Below, in pieces: positions 51,275 through 61,274 of a DNA stretch of 64,000 nt. The notes beneath the pieces were generated by a model. It was not told where the DNA came from. It ran no database searches and worked only from the letters and a program-made list of their open reading frames with translations. Made by a program: the position numbers and the translations under genes. The DNA comes from Bog-532 sp963742865 (GTDB taxonomy: Bacteria > Actinomycetota > Actinomycetes > Streptosporangiales > Streptosporangiaceae), in contig CAVUNW010000015.1 in assembly GCA_963742865.1 (NCBI GenBank), positions 124,001 through 188,000 on the forward strand, read 5' to 3'. Position 1 is the stretch's first letter. Each line of letters begins with the position of its first letter.

Positions 51275-53306
51275 TCAGGTCACTCGGCGGCGGGGGAGCC
51301 GCCCGGGCCGCGTACTGGCCGCCGTACCGCCCGCGGGCGCCCGCGGGTGCGGCGGTGAGCGTGACCGCGAACAGCCGCAGCCCGCGGCGGGCCCAGGTGG
51401 ACCGGGCGGCGCGCCCTCGCGGAGCAGGTCCGTCCGGGCCACGGCCGGATCCAGCACGTCGGTGAACACGTAGTCCGCCCCGGCGGCGGGACCGACCGCG
51501 TCGGCGCGGGAGCACTCCAGCGCGCACATCAGCTCCAGCAGGTATGAGGCCGGGTAGGCCGCCTGGGGATCCCATTCGGCCGACCACGGGGAGACGGCCG
51601 CGCGCGCGGCGGCGGCCAGGCCCGCGCCGGTCACCACGCCCGCGATGATGCCCTCGGCGATCAGCGGCGCCAGCGCCCCGCTGATCTGCTCGCGCGCGGC
51701 CTGGGTGGCCGCGCTGCGCGGGGTCGGCCAGCGCCATGTCGCCCTCGAGCCAGAGCTGCACCTCGTGCGGGCGCAGCCGCTGGTCCAGCACCCGGCTGGC
51801 CAGGCGGCTGGCGTCGGCGGCGTCCCGGACCCCGGCGAGCACGGCGACCCGGCGCCCGGGTACCGGCCGGGACGGCAGTTCTACCAGCCGGCCCAGCTCG
51901 GCCAGCCGGGCCGGGGTGGCGTGCGTCTCGAACAGCTCAATCAGGGTCGCCCTGATCTCGCTCAGCTCCCGGGGGCCTGCGTCGGCGGCGGCGGCGAGCT
52001 GCCGGGCGGTCTCCGCGCGCATCCCCGGCGGCGACGGCCCCGCTGACCTGCATGTCCTCGGTGACGGGACCGACCACGCGCGCTCCGCAGGCGAGCTGCT
52101 CCCGCGCTTCGGCCGCGGTCGCGGCCAGGAACACCGCGTGCTGCCGGTACACGCCCGGTGCCGTCCGCCACGGCGGCGCACCGATGACCTGGACCGGCCG
52201 GGCCGGATCCGGCGCCCGCCGGCAGCGCGGCCACGGGCCGTCCCGTTGACTGTGCCGTCACCCGGGCCGTCACCCGGGCCGCGCCGTGCAGTCACCGGGC
52301 CGTCGCCCGGCTCGCTGCCGGTGAGCTCGTCCAGCATGCGCTTGACGGCCGGCCCTTCGCGCGGGTCCCGGTGCCCGGCGTACACCGGCGCGGCCCGGCG
52401 CGCCGCGGGCAGGGCGATCGGGTTGAACCGGGCGAGCTGGACGCCCAGGCCGCCATCCACAACGGCGTCGCAGGACGTGCCCAGCCAGTCCAGGTACGGC
52501 ATCAGGTACGACGGGGCGTTGCGCAGGAAGATAACCGGCTTGCCCAGCGCACGGGCCAGGTCGATCAGGTCGGCGAGCCGGCGGCCGCGGTCGGCCGCGG
52601 CCGGGTCGCCCGCGTGCGCCCAGGACCCGCCGGGCAGCAGCGCGGCCGCCTCGATGAGCACCAGGTCGGCGCCGGAGCCCTCCAGGACGAACGCCGCATC
52701 GTGCGGCAGCAGTTGCTCCACGGTGGCATCCGGGGCGAGGGCCGCGCAGCTCGCGTCGGTGAGGACGCCCGCGACCACAAGCCCGTCGGCCATGTCCTGG
52801 CCCTCGGCCCGTCCGGTGGCCGACCAGGCCAGACCGGGCACCGTGTAGGCGGCCAGGAACCGGTCACCGGCCGCCCCGGCGCCCGCGTCGAGGAGGATGC
52901 GGGCCCAGCGCTCCTCGTCGGCGGAGCGGAAACCGTCGGCCGGGCCGCTGGCGGCGCGCCCGGCCCGGCGCTCGCGCCACATCCGGTACAGGTGCTTGGG
53001 CAGCCGCGGACCGCCGATCCATGGGCGTTTCGCCGCCGCGACGATGGCCTGGCCCAATTCCATCGTGGCCGAGCGCTTCACCGACATGAGCTGCGACTCG
53101 GCCGCGGCGAGCTGCCGGTGCGTGTCGCGCAGCGCCCGGGCCAGCCGGTCCCGTTCGGCAGCCAGGGCGATCCCCTGTGCGGCTACGCCCGGATCGGCGG
53201 CGCCGCCACCGGCACCCACCTCGTCGATATCGGCCTCGGCCTCCGCCTCGGTCTCATCCGGTGCGTAGACGGTCAGCGCCAGGTCGGCGCTCTCGTTGTC
53301 GCTCAT
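51275..53306 (-). CDS. large polysaccharide-locus protein, glycosyltransferase-like, several frameshifts
   Basis: ATG 53306 gives an acidic start, then a coiled coil (about residues 48-80, LAAERDRLARALRDTHRQLA). A Rossmann-like region follows (VVAGVLTDASCAAL, GADLVLIEAAALLPGGSWAHA, LARALGKPVIFLRNAPSYLM). After a frame change near 52190 comes VYRQHAVFLAATAAEAREQL and ARVVGPVTEDMQV, then further segments PSRPVPGRRVAVLAGVRDA and YPASYLLELMCALECSRADA. Shifts are also needed near 52030, 51715 and 51420. The ending is uncertain; the TGA at 51275 is the best candidate. I place it with cell-surface glycosyltransferases by context; the family is not certain. Confidence 0.55.
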
Positions 53307-53324
53307 GATGCTGCGGTGGTCTCC

Positions 53325-54411
53325 TCAGCCGTCGCTGGCCAGCCAGTCGGTGATGATCCGCCCGATGCGCACACCAGCGTGACCGTCCCACAGCGGCGGC
53401 AGCTCACCGGTGTACGGCCCGTCGTCACACGCCTTCAGCACGGCCGAGGCCAGCTCGGCGGACGTAATGAGCCTATTGCTGCCGCTGGTGATTGTGATGG
53501 GCCGTTCGGTATTCGGGCGGACGGTCAGGCAGGGCACGCGCAGCAGCGTGGTTTCCTCCTGCACGCCGCCGGAGTCGGTCGCCACCGCGGCCGCCCCCCG
53601 GACCAGGCCCATGAACTCCAGGTAGCCCAGCGGCGGGCAGGCGTGCACGCCCGGATGCGCACTCAGCCCGGCCGCGTCGAGGACGGCCCGCCCGCGCGGG
53701 TGCACCGGGATCACCACGTCGATGACGGCGGCGATCTCGTGCAGCGCTTTCACCAGGCCGGCGGCGGTTTCCGGGTCGTCCACGTTGGACGGCCGGTGCA
53801 GCGTGGCGACCACGTACCGCTCCGGCAGGTCCAGCGCGGCGCGGGCCGCGGCGGTGTCGAACCGGGCGAGGTTGGCCATCAGCGTGTCGATCATGGGATT
53901 GCCGACCAGGTAGATCGACCCGACCGGGCGGCCCTCGTTGGCGAGGTAGCCGACCGCCTCCGGGGAGGTCGCGAACATCAGGCTGGAGATCTGGTCGGTG
54001 AGCCGGCCGGTTGATCTCCTCCGGCATCGTCTCGTCGAAGCTGCGCAGGCCCGCCTCGACGTGCGCGAGCGGAATGTGCAGCTTGGAGGCCACCAGGCCG
54101 GCGGCCACGGTGGAGTTCACGTCGCCGTAGACCACGACCAGGCCCGGCGGGTGCTCGGTGAAGTCCTGCTCCAGCCCGACCATCGCCGCGGCCGTCTGCT
54201 GGGCGTGACTGCCCGAGCCCACGCCCAGGTTGACGTCCGGCTCCGGCAGGCCGAGCTGGACGAAGAACACCTCGGACAGGCGCTCGTCGTAATGCTGGCC
54301 GGTGTGGACCACCCGCTGCCGGTGCCCGAGCGCCGCGAGCGCCCGGATTACCGGCGCCGCCTTGACGAAGTTCGGGCGGGCGCCGAGCACGTGGGTGATG
54401 GGTGCGAGCAT
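53325..54411 (-). CDS. wecB: UDP-N-acetylglucosamine 2-epimerase (non-hydrolysing), one frameshift
   Basis: Interconverts UDP-GlcNAc and UDP-ManNAc in the cytoplasm. From ATG 54411: ARPNFVKAAPVIRAL, HTGQHYDERLSEVFF, VYGDVNSTVAAGLVA, HVEAGLRSFDETMPEEINR. An extra C near 54003-54010 breaks the frame, and the protein continues as ISSLMFATSPEAVGYL, VATLHRPSNVDDPE, TDSGGVQEETTLLRVP and LTVRPNTERPIT. Corrected length about 362. Together with the nearby nucleotide-sugar dehydrogenase it points to UDP-ManNAcA. It is divergent from a glycosyltransferase gene. Confidence 0.93.
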
Positions 54412-54589
54412 CGCTGTCCTTTGCGCGTTCTGGGGGTCAGCCGGTCTGATCACGGCTCAGATCGTGGATCGGGCCGCCGTCGTTCCTGGTGTCCATACAT
54501 TTTGCGTCACTCATTCTGGGTCACGGCCGAGTGCAGCGGTGCACCCACGCCGCCGGCCTGGTCGGGGCGACGCACTATCATTCGCCGAC

Positions 54590-56511
54590 GTGACGTCGCG
54601 TTCCTCGCAGCAGCCCCCCGCTTCGCCCCGCCCGCCGAGTCCCTGGCTTCCCGCGGCCTGGCGGGTATCACCGCGGGTGCTCATCCTGGCGGCTTCCGTC
54701 ATGTGGCGGCACGTCACCGCCGACCCGGTGCGCTCCCTCTTGCTCGGCTGGCGCGTGCTACCCCGCAGGCTACGCCCCTGGCTGAGGTTCGCGGGCCGCT
54801 ACGGCCGAGCCGCCGTGCTCTGGGGATCGGGTGACCGGAAGGCGGCGCTGAGCCTGCTCGGCACGTCGCCCCGGCGGCTCGCGGCCTTCGCGCTGGCCGT
54901 CGACCGGCCGGACGTTGCCCGGTCCGCGCTGGACCGGATGCCCAGCACCGACCCGGACCGGGCCACCCTGCTCGCGCGCCTGGCCGCGCGCGAGGGCCGG
55001 CTGACCGAAGCCGTGGCGGCCCTGCAGGGCGTGCCCGGGCGCCGGGTGGCCAGGCTGCGGGCGTCGCTGGCCGGCGAGCTCTACGTGCTGACCGACGGCA
55101 TCCCGCGCCCCGAGCGCGGGGCAGCGGTCCCGGCGAACCGGATGACTCCCGTGCCGGGGCGGGTGCTGCACCTGGTCACGGACGCGCTGCCGACGACCAA
55201 CGCCGGTTACACGGTCCGGACCCAGCGGATCGCGGTGGCCCAGCGCGAGGCCGGCCTGGACCCGCACGTGGTCACCAAGGCCGGGTTCCCCGTGGCCCAG
55301 GGCCACCTGGACGGGCGCCGCGTCGCGCCACTGGAGGGGGTTTCCTACCACCGGCTGATCCCGTACCGGCTGCCGCCGAACGCCGACGCCGCGGCCACGC
55401 TCGGCCTGGACCTGGCGGCCCGGCTGACCGGGCGGCTCCGCCCGGCGGTCCTGCACGCCGCCAGCAACCACCTCAACGGCCAGCTGGCGCTCGCCCTCCG
55501 CGAGGACTTCGGCCTGCCGGTGATCTACGAGGCGCGCGGGTTCTGGGAGGAAACCTGGCTGTCCCGGCACGGCGTCGATCCCGGGACCACCCCCGGGGCC
55601 CCGGCGGCGCAGGGTCCGCAGGCGGGGGCGGCTCCCAGCCACGTCCGTTCAGCATCTTCGTCACCCACGGAAGCGGCGCGGGCGGCCAGGGTTCCGGTGG
55701 CGCCCGCCCGGCTACCCGGCGCGGATCTCGCCGTCAGCGACTTCTACCAGCTCAGCCGGGCGGCGGAGACCCGCTGCATGATGGAGGCCGACCTCGTTGT
55801 CACGCTCGGCGAGGTCATGCGGGAAGAGATCGTGGCCCGTGGCGTCGACCCCGGCAAGGTCATCGTCGTCCCCAACGCCGTGTCCGCGGAGTTCCTGGAG
55901 CCGCTGCCCGATGGCGGGCCGCTGCGCGAGTCGCTCGGCATCCGGCCCGGCGAGCTGGTCGTGGGGGTGGTCTCCAACCTGGTCGCCTACGAGGGCATCG
56001 GCACCCTGCTGGAAGCGGCCGCCGAACTTCGCCGCCGAAAGCTGCCGGTCCGCCCCTGATTGTCGGTGATGGAACTGAACGGGCGGCGCTGGAGCGTCTC
56101 GCCAGGCAACTGGGCCTTACCGGCGCTGCGATCTTCACCGGGCGCGTCCCGATGTCCGAGGTCCGCCGCTACCACGCCGCCCTCGACCTGTTCGCCGTGC
56201 CCCGGACCAGCGACCGGGTCTGCCAGCTGGTGACGCCGCTGAAGCCGGTGGAAGCCATGGCCAGCGGGCTGTGCGTGGTGGCCAGCGATGTGGGCGCGCT
56301 CCGCGAGATTATCCGGCCCGAGGCCACGGGGGCGCTGGCAACTTCCGGGGAAGCAGGCTCCTTTGCCGATATCATGGAACCCCTGCTCTATAGTTCGGAT
56401 ACTCGGCGCAAACTCGGGGCGAACGCGCGGGAATGGGTGGCCCGGGACCGTACCTGGGCCCACAACGCGGCGATCTACCGGGCGGCCTATGAACGTCTCG
56501 GCGCCGTCTGA
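54590..56511 (+). CDS. glycosyltransferase family 4 with N-terminal extension, one frameshift
   Basis: GTG 54590 starts a helical, basic N-terminal region of about 180 residues, including possible membrane-proximal helices. The GT-B part follows: RVLHLVTDALPTTNAGYTVR, VIYEARGFWEETWLSRHG, LVVTLGEVMREEIVARG and VVGVVSNLVAYEGIGTLLEA. Near 56050-56056 one base is missing; LIVGDGTERAALERLARQLG, FTGRVPMSEVRRYHAALDLF and TPLKPVEAMASGLCVVAS (nucleotide-sugar site) continue in the next frame to 56511. Role: sugar transfer in the polysaccharide locus; linkage unknown. Confidence 0.82.
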
Positions 56512-56541
56512 CACACATCCTCAGGTGAAGGGACGCCGTCG

Positions 56542-57825
56542 ATGCAGGTCGATTTGATGGTGATCGGTCTCGGCTACGTGGGCCTGCCGCTGGTCCAGGA
56601 GGCGACGAAGGTCGGCCTCAGCGTCGCCGGGTACGACATCGGCCAGGGCGTCGTGGACGGCCTCAACGGCGGTCACTCGCATGTGGACGACATCTCCGAT
56701 GACGACGTGGCCCGGATGGTCGCGGCCGGGTTCCGCGCCACCACCAGCGAGTCCGCGGTGGGCGAGCCGGACACCATCGTCATCTGCGTCCCCACCCCGC
56801 TGTCGGAGGCCGACGGCCCGGACCTGACCGCCGTGCGGGCCGCCTCGGAGACGGCCGGGCGGCTGCTGCACCGCGGCACGCTCGTGGTGCTGGAATCGAC
56901 CACGTACCCGGGGACCACCGACGAGCTGGTCCGCCCGATCCTGGAGAAGACGTCCGGGCTCAGCGCCGGGGTCGACTTCCACCTGGCCTTTTCCCCGGAG
57001 CGGATCGACCCGGGCAACCCGGTCTATGGGCTGCGGAACACCCCCAAGGTCGTCGGCGGCCTCACCCCGGACTGCACCGCGGCGGCCGCGCGGTTCTACG
57101 GCAAGGTCTGCGACCAGGTGGTCGAGGCCAAGTCGCCGCGCGAGGCCGAGATGGCCAAGCTGCTGGAGAACACCTACCGGCACGTCAACATCGCGCTGGT
57201 CAACGAGATGGCCGTGTTCTGCCACGAGCTTGGCGTCGACCTGTGGGACGCGATCCGGTGCGCGTCCACCAAGCCGTTCGGCTTCCAGGCGTTCTACCCG
57301 GGCCCCGGTGTCGGCGGCCACTGCATCCCCATCGACCCGAACTACCTGTCCTACAAGGTCCGCACGCTGGGCTACCCGTTCCGGTTCGTGGAGCTCGCGC
57401 AGGAGATCAACAGCCGGATGCCCGGCTACGTCGTGGACCGCGCCGCGGAGCTGCTCAACCAGCACGCGAAGCCGATGAACGGCGCCAGCGTGCTCGTCCT
57501 CGGGGTGACGTACAAGCGGGACATCGCCGACCAGCGCGAATCGCCGGCGCGGCCGATCGCGCGCCGGCTGCTCGCCCGCGGCGCCGTGCTCGCCTACCAC
57601 GACCCGCGCATCCCGGAGTGGGCGATCGATGGCCAGCCGGTGCGCCGGGCCACCGACCTGGACACCGAGGTCGTCACCGCGGACCTGGTCATCCTGCTGC
57701 AGGATCACAGCGAATACGACCTGGAGCAGATCGCGGGCGAGGCCAAGCTGTTCTTCGACACCCGGGGCAAGCTGGCCGGGCTCGGCCGGACCGGGCCGTC
57801 CGCCCCGAACATCGAGACGCTGTAA
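56542..57825 (+). CDS. wecC: nucleotide-sugar dehydrogenase, UDP-ManNAc dehydrogenase type
   Basis: A 427-residue NAD-dependent UDP-sugar 6-dehydrogenase, intact. NAD site LMVIGLGYVGLPLVQEA, then VICVPTPLSEADGPDL, ESTTYPGTTDELVRPIL, FSPERIDPGNPVYGL, KLLENTYRHVNIALVNEMAV and the catalytic Cys in GPGVGGHCIPIDPNYLSYK; the UDP-binding C-terminal domain follows (LGVTYKRDIADQRESPA). The family includes WecC and related uronic-acid-forming enzymes; pairing with wecB favours UDP-ManNAcA, but UDP-GlcNAc or UDP-glucose type substrates are not excluded. Confidence 0.88.
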   Translation: MQVDLMVIGLGYVGLPLVQEATKVGLSVAGYDIGQGVVDGLNGGHSHVDDISDDDVARMVAAGFRATTSESAVGEPDTIVICVPTPLSEADGPDLTAVRAASETAGRLLHRGTLVVLESTTYPGTTDELVRPILEKTSGLSAGVDFHLAFSPERIDPGNPVYGLRNTPKVVGGLTPDCTAAAARFYGKVCDQVVEAKSPREAEMAKLLENTYRHVNIALVNEMAVFCHELGVDLWDAIRCASTKPFGFQAFYPGPGVGGHCIPIDPNYLSYKVRTLGYPFRFVELAQEINSRMPGYVVDRAAELLNQHAKPMNGASVLVLGVTYKRDIADQRESPARPIARRLLARGAVLAYHDPRIPEWAIDGQPVRRATDLDTEVVTADLVILLQDHSEYDLEQIAGEAKLFFDTRGKLAGLGRTGPSAPNIETL

Positions 57826-57831
57826 CCGCCG

Positions 57832-58976
57832 ATGCGCGTCGTCGTCTGCACCGTGGTGCACCACCCGGCCGACGCCCGGATCCTGCACCGCCAGATCCGC
57901 GCGCTGCTCGACGCCGGGCACCAGGTCACCTACATCGCGCCGTTCCGCGCGTGCGGCGTCACCCCGTGGCCGGAGCTGACCACCGCCGATGTGCCCCGGG
58001 CCGTCGGACGGCGCCGGCTGGGGGCGCTGCGCGCGGCCCGGCGCCAGCTCGCCCGGTACGTCCCGGGCGCCGACCTGCTGCTCATCCACGACCCCGAACT
58101 GCTGCTGGTGCTGCCGCTGGTCGGGCACCGGCCGCCGACGATCTGGGACGTGCACGAGGACACCGCTGCCGCCCTCGGGACCAAGGCGTGGCTGCCGGCC
58201 GGGCTGCGCCGGGCGGTCGCGTCGGCGGTGCTGCGGGCGGAGCGGATCGCCGAACGGCGGCTGCACCTGATCCTGGCCGAGACCGGCTATAACGAGCGGT
58301 TCTCGGGCACGCACCGGTCGTGCCGAACACCACCTACGTGCCCGAGCAGGCCGCTCCGTCCGACGGCCAGGGCCGGGTGGTCTACGTGGGGCACATCTCC
58401 CCGGACCGCGGGGTCGCCGAGATGGTCGAGCTGGCGCGGCTGGCCCGGCCGCACGGGATTACCGTCGAGCTGGTCGGTTCGGCCGACGCCGCGGCGCGAG
58501 CGGTGCTGGAGCCGGCCCAGGCCGAGGGGCTGGTCCGCTGGCACGGGTTCGTGCCCAACGACGACGCCATGCTGATCACCGACGGCGCGCTGGCCGGGCT
58601 GTCACTGCTGCAGGACGACCCGAACTTCCGGCACTCGATGCCGACCAAGGTCGCGGAGTACATGGCCCGCGGCGTGCCGGTCGTCACCACGCCGCTGCCG
58701 CTGGCCGTGGATCTGGTCGAGCGGCACGAGTGCGGGTTCGTGGTGCCGTTCGGCGACGCCGGGGCCGCCGCTGAGGCGGTGCTGTCCCTGCAGCGTGACC
58801 CGGCCCGGCGCGACGCGATGGGCGCCCGCGGGCACCAGGGGGCCAGCGAGTACCTGCGCTGGCCGGACGACGCCCGCGCGTTCGTGGCTCAGCTCGAGCA
58901 GTGGGCGGGTGTACTTTCTGCGACACCTTCCGGCGCGGCGGGCGCTTCGCCGGTTTCCGTCCGGGATGGCCGATAG
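57832..58976 (+). CDS. glycosyltransferase family 4, one frameshift
   Basis: About 381 residues, starting six bases after the dehydrogenase stop. MRVVVCTVVHHPADARILHR and DLLLIHDPELLLVLPLVG, WDVHEDTAAALG form the acceptor domain. Near 58313-58320 a base is missing (GTHR, then VVPNTTYVPEQ), and the donor domain continues as VVYVGHISPDRGVAEMVELA, LVGSADAAARAVLEPA and HSMPTKVAEYMARGVPVVTT. Translational coupling to the dehydrogenase is likely. Sugar specificity unknown. Confidence 0.85.
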
Positions 58977-58985
58977 GATCACGCT

Positions 58986-60638
58986 GTGCAGAACCAGGTG
59001 CCGGACCCCTCGCCGCCGGACCCTTCGCCCCCGGGCAGGCCGTCCCGGTCGGCCCGGCTGCGCGCGCTGGTCACGGACAATAAGCTGTTCACGCTGGTCC
59101 TGGCCGCGGGAGCGGTGCTGCGGCTCATCGCCGTGCTCGGCTACCCGGGCGCGCTCTGGTTCGCCGGCGACTCCTACGTCTACCTGGGCTCGGCACTGCG
59201 GCTGCGGCCCGACCTGTCCAAGACGACCGGCTACTCGCTGTTCCTCAAGGTGCTCGAGCCGTTCCACAGCCTGACCCTGGTCACGATTGTCCAGCACCTG
59301 ATGGGCCTGGCCATCGGGGTCCTGCTGTACGTGCTGCTGCGGCGGGCCCGGGTGCCGAAGCTGTGGGCCGCCCTGGCCACCGTGCCGGTGCTGCTGAACG
59401 GTTTCCAGGTCGAGCTCGAGCACATGATCATGGCCGACCTGCTATTCATGTTCGTGCTCGTGGTGGCGGCCACGATCCTGCTCTGGCAGCGCCGCCCCTC
59501 CTGGCCGGCCGTCCTGGGGGCGGGCCTGCTCACCGGGTACGCCGTGACGATATGGAGCGGCGGCCTGATCCTGCCGTTCGTCTTCTTCATTTTCGTGATC
59601 GTGCGGAGGATGGGCTGGCGCGCGCTGGGCGCGATCGTGGTCGGCTCCGCCGTGCCCATCGTGGCCTACGCGGCGTGGTTCCACTCCCAGACCGGGACCT
59701 TCGCGCTCACCCAGTCCGAGGGCTTCTACCTGTACGGCCGGATGTCCTCGTTCGCCGATTGCGCCAAGATCAACCCGCCGGCCAACGAGCGGTATCTGTG
59801 CCTGACGACCCCGGCGACCAAGCGCCTGCCCCCGGGCACGCTCATCTGGCATATCAAGCAGGTGCACGAGGTGCCGGGCGGCCCGGTCAGCGTGGCCGGC
59901 AACAAGGTCCTGCGCGACTTCGCCATCCGGGCCGCCGAGGCCCAGCCGGTGAGCTACGCGCACGTCATCGTGGACGGGCTCGTCCTGTCGGTGGACTGGA
60001 AGCGGTACAACTACCCGAGCAAGGGCACCGTCTACGACTACTACTTCCACACCAAGCCGCAGGTCGTGCCCAACCACGTCTGGATCCCGCACAAGACCGC
60101 GCGGCAGGATATCCAGGCCTACGGTCACCAGGGCATCAGCCGCGTGGTCAAGCCGTTCGCGTACCTGATGTCCGGCTACGAGCGGGTGTTCTACCTCTAC
60201 GGGCCGCTGTTCGGGCTGATCATGGTGCTGGGGCTGGGCTCGATCATCCGGGTGACCCGGCGTCCCGGCGGCGGGTTCCGGATAGGCCGCTGGCACGCCG
60301 GGCCGTCGGCGCTGCCCAGCGCGATGCCGTGGGCATGCGCCGTGGTGCTGCTGGTATTCCCGATCGCGGTGGCCGACTTCGACTACCGGTACGTTCTGCC
60401 GGTTGTCCCGTTCGCCTGCCTGGCCGCCGGCCTGGCCTTCGCGTCCCCGGTGTCCCGGACCGACCCGTCGGATCCCTCGCCGGCTGGCGCCGAAGCCGCC
60501 CTCCCCGCCTCGTCCGCGGATGAGGCCGCTCCTGATGCTGGGTCCGCGCCGGCCGACGGCGGCGTTCGGGAGGGTGCAGCGCCTGAGGGTGAACGCGAGG
60601 GGGAGCCCACCCGCTCCGGGAGCAGCCTCCCCACCTAG
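58986..60638 (+). CDS. polytopic membrane protein, GT-C glycosyltransferase-like
   Basis: A 550-residue integral membrane protein with about ten TM helices. FAGDSYVYLGSALRLRPDLS lies in the first extracytoplasmic loop, and its acidic residue and position resemble the GT-C (family 39/mannosyl- or arabinosyltransferase-like) catalytic loop. Later TM clusters are LWAALATVPVLLNG, ADLLFMFVLVVAATILLW and WACAVVLLVFPIAVADFDYR. The C-terminal 60 residues are Ala/Pro/Glu-rich and cytoplasmic. It should transfer a polyprenyl-phosphate-linked sugar on the outside. GTG start nine bases after the previous stop. Confidence 0.78.
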   Translation: MQNQVPDPSPPDPSPPGRPSRSARLRALVTDNKLFTLVLAAGAVLRLIAVLGYPGALWFAGDSYVYLGSALRLRPDLSKTTGYSLFLKVLEPFHSLTLVTIVQHLMGLAIGVLLYVLLRRARVPKLWAALATVPVLLNGFQVELEHMIMADLLFMFVLVVAATILLWQRRPSWPAVLGAGLLTGYAVTIWSGGLILPFVFFIFVIVRRMGWRALGAIVVGSAVPIVAYAAWFHSQTGTFALTQSEGFYLYGRMSSFADCAKINPPANERYLCLTTPATKRLPPGTLIWHIKQVHEVPGGPVSVAGNKVLRDFAIRAAEAQPVSYAHVIVDGLVLSVDWKRYNYPSKGTVYDYYFHTKPQVVPNHVWIPHKTARQDIQAYGHQGISRVVKPFAYLMSGYERVFYLYGPLFGLIMVLGLGSIIRVTRRPGGGFRIGRWHAGPSALPSAMPWACAVVLLVFPIAVADFDYRYVLPVVPFACLAAGLAFASPVSRTDPSDPSPAGAEAALPASSADEAAPDAGSAPADGGVREGAAPEGEREGEPTRSGSSLPT

Positions 60639-60651
60639 CGCTGCCCGCGCA

Positions 60652-60675
60652 CGCCCAGGGCGGCCCACCTGGGCG
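60652..60675 (+). terminator. hairpin terminator at the end of the polysaccharide locus
   Basis: CGCCCAGG (60652-60659) and CCTGGGCG (60668-60675) form an 8-bp stem with an eight-base loop, 13 bases after the stop of the GT-C-like gene and before rnpB. Confidence 0.6.
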
Positions 60676-60774
60676 GCGCGCCCTCCCTCCGGGGCCGGCC
60701 CGGCGCGGAGGTACCGCCGATCATGGTCAGCGTTTGTGGCCACCGGGGGAACGCGGGACAATATCCTGGCGGTG

Positions 60775-61192
60775 GCGAGCGAGTCGGCCGGGCGGCCGCG
60801 CCGCGCGACGCGCGGTGAGGAAGGTCCGGGCTCCGCAGGGCAGGGTGGTCGGTAACACCGACCCGGGGTGACCCGCGGGACAGTGCCACAGAAAACAGAC
60901 CGCCCCCGTGACCGGCCCTCGGCCGGCCACGGAGGTAAGGGTGAAACGGTGGTGTAAGAGACCACCAGCGCCCGGGGTGACCCGGGCGGCTTGGTAAACC
61001 CCACCCGGAGCAAGGCCAAGAGGGAAGCGGTCAGTGTTTCCGCTTCCTGCGCGAGCGCTCGAGGACGGCCCGTCCGATGCTCGCGGGTAGGCCGCACGAG
61101 GCTGCCGGCAACGGCAGTCCCAGATGGATGGCCGCCGGCCCGCATCCGCGGGTGCACAGAACCCGGCCTACAGGTCGACTCGCCCGCCACCT
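60775..61192 (+). ncRNA. rnpB: RNase P RNA component, bacterial class A
   Basis: The catalytic RNA that trims tRNA 5' leaders. The 5' strand GCGAGTCG (60779) pairs with CGACTCGC (61176) as helix P1. Conserved blocks in order: GAGGAAGGTCCGGGCTCC, GGGTGACCCGCGGGACAGTG with CCACAGAAAACAGACCGCC, GGTAAGGGTGAAACGGTGG and TAAGAGACCACC, AAACCCCACCCGGAGCAAGG, AGATGGATGGCC, and ACAGAACCCGGCCTACAGG. These match the Streptomyces-type sequence. Ends are set from P1 and may be off by a few bases. Frames called through this region are not genes. Confidence 0.95.
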
Positions 61193-61274
61193 ACAGCTCT
61201 GACCTGCGGCACAGCAGTGCTCAGGAGATGACCGAGGCACTGGGCCGACGCCTGTCGGGACGTCGGCGGCCAAG

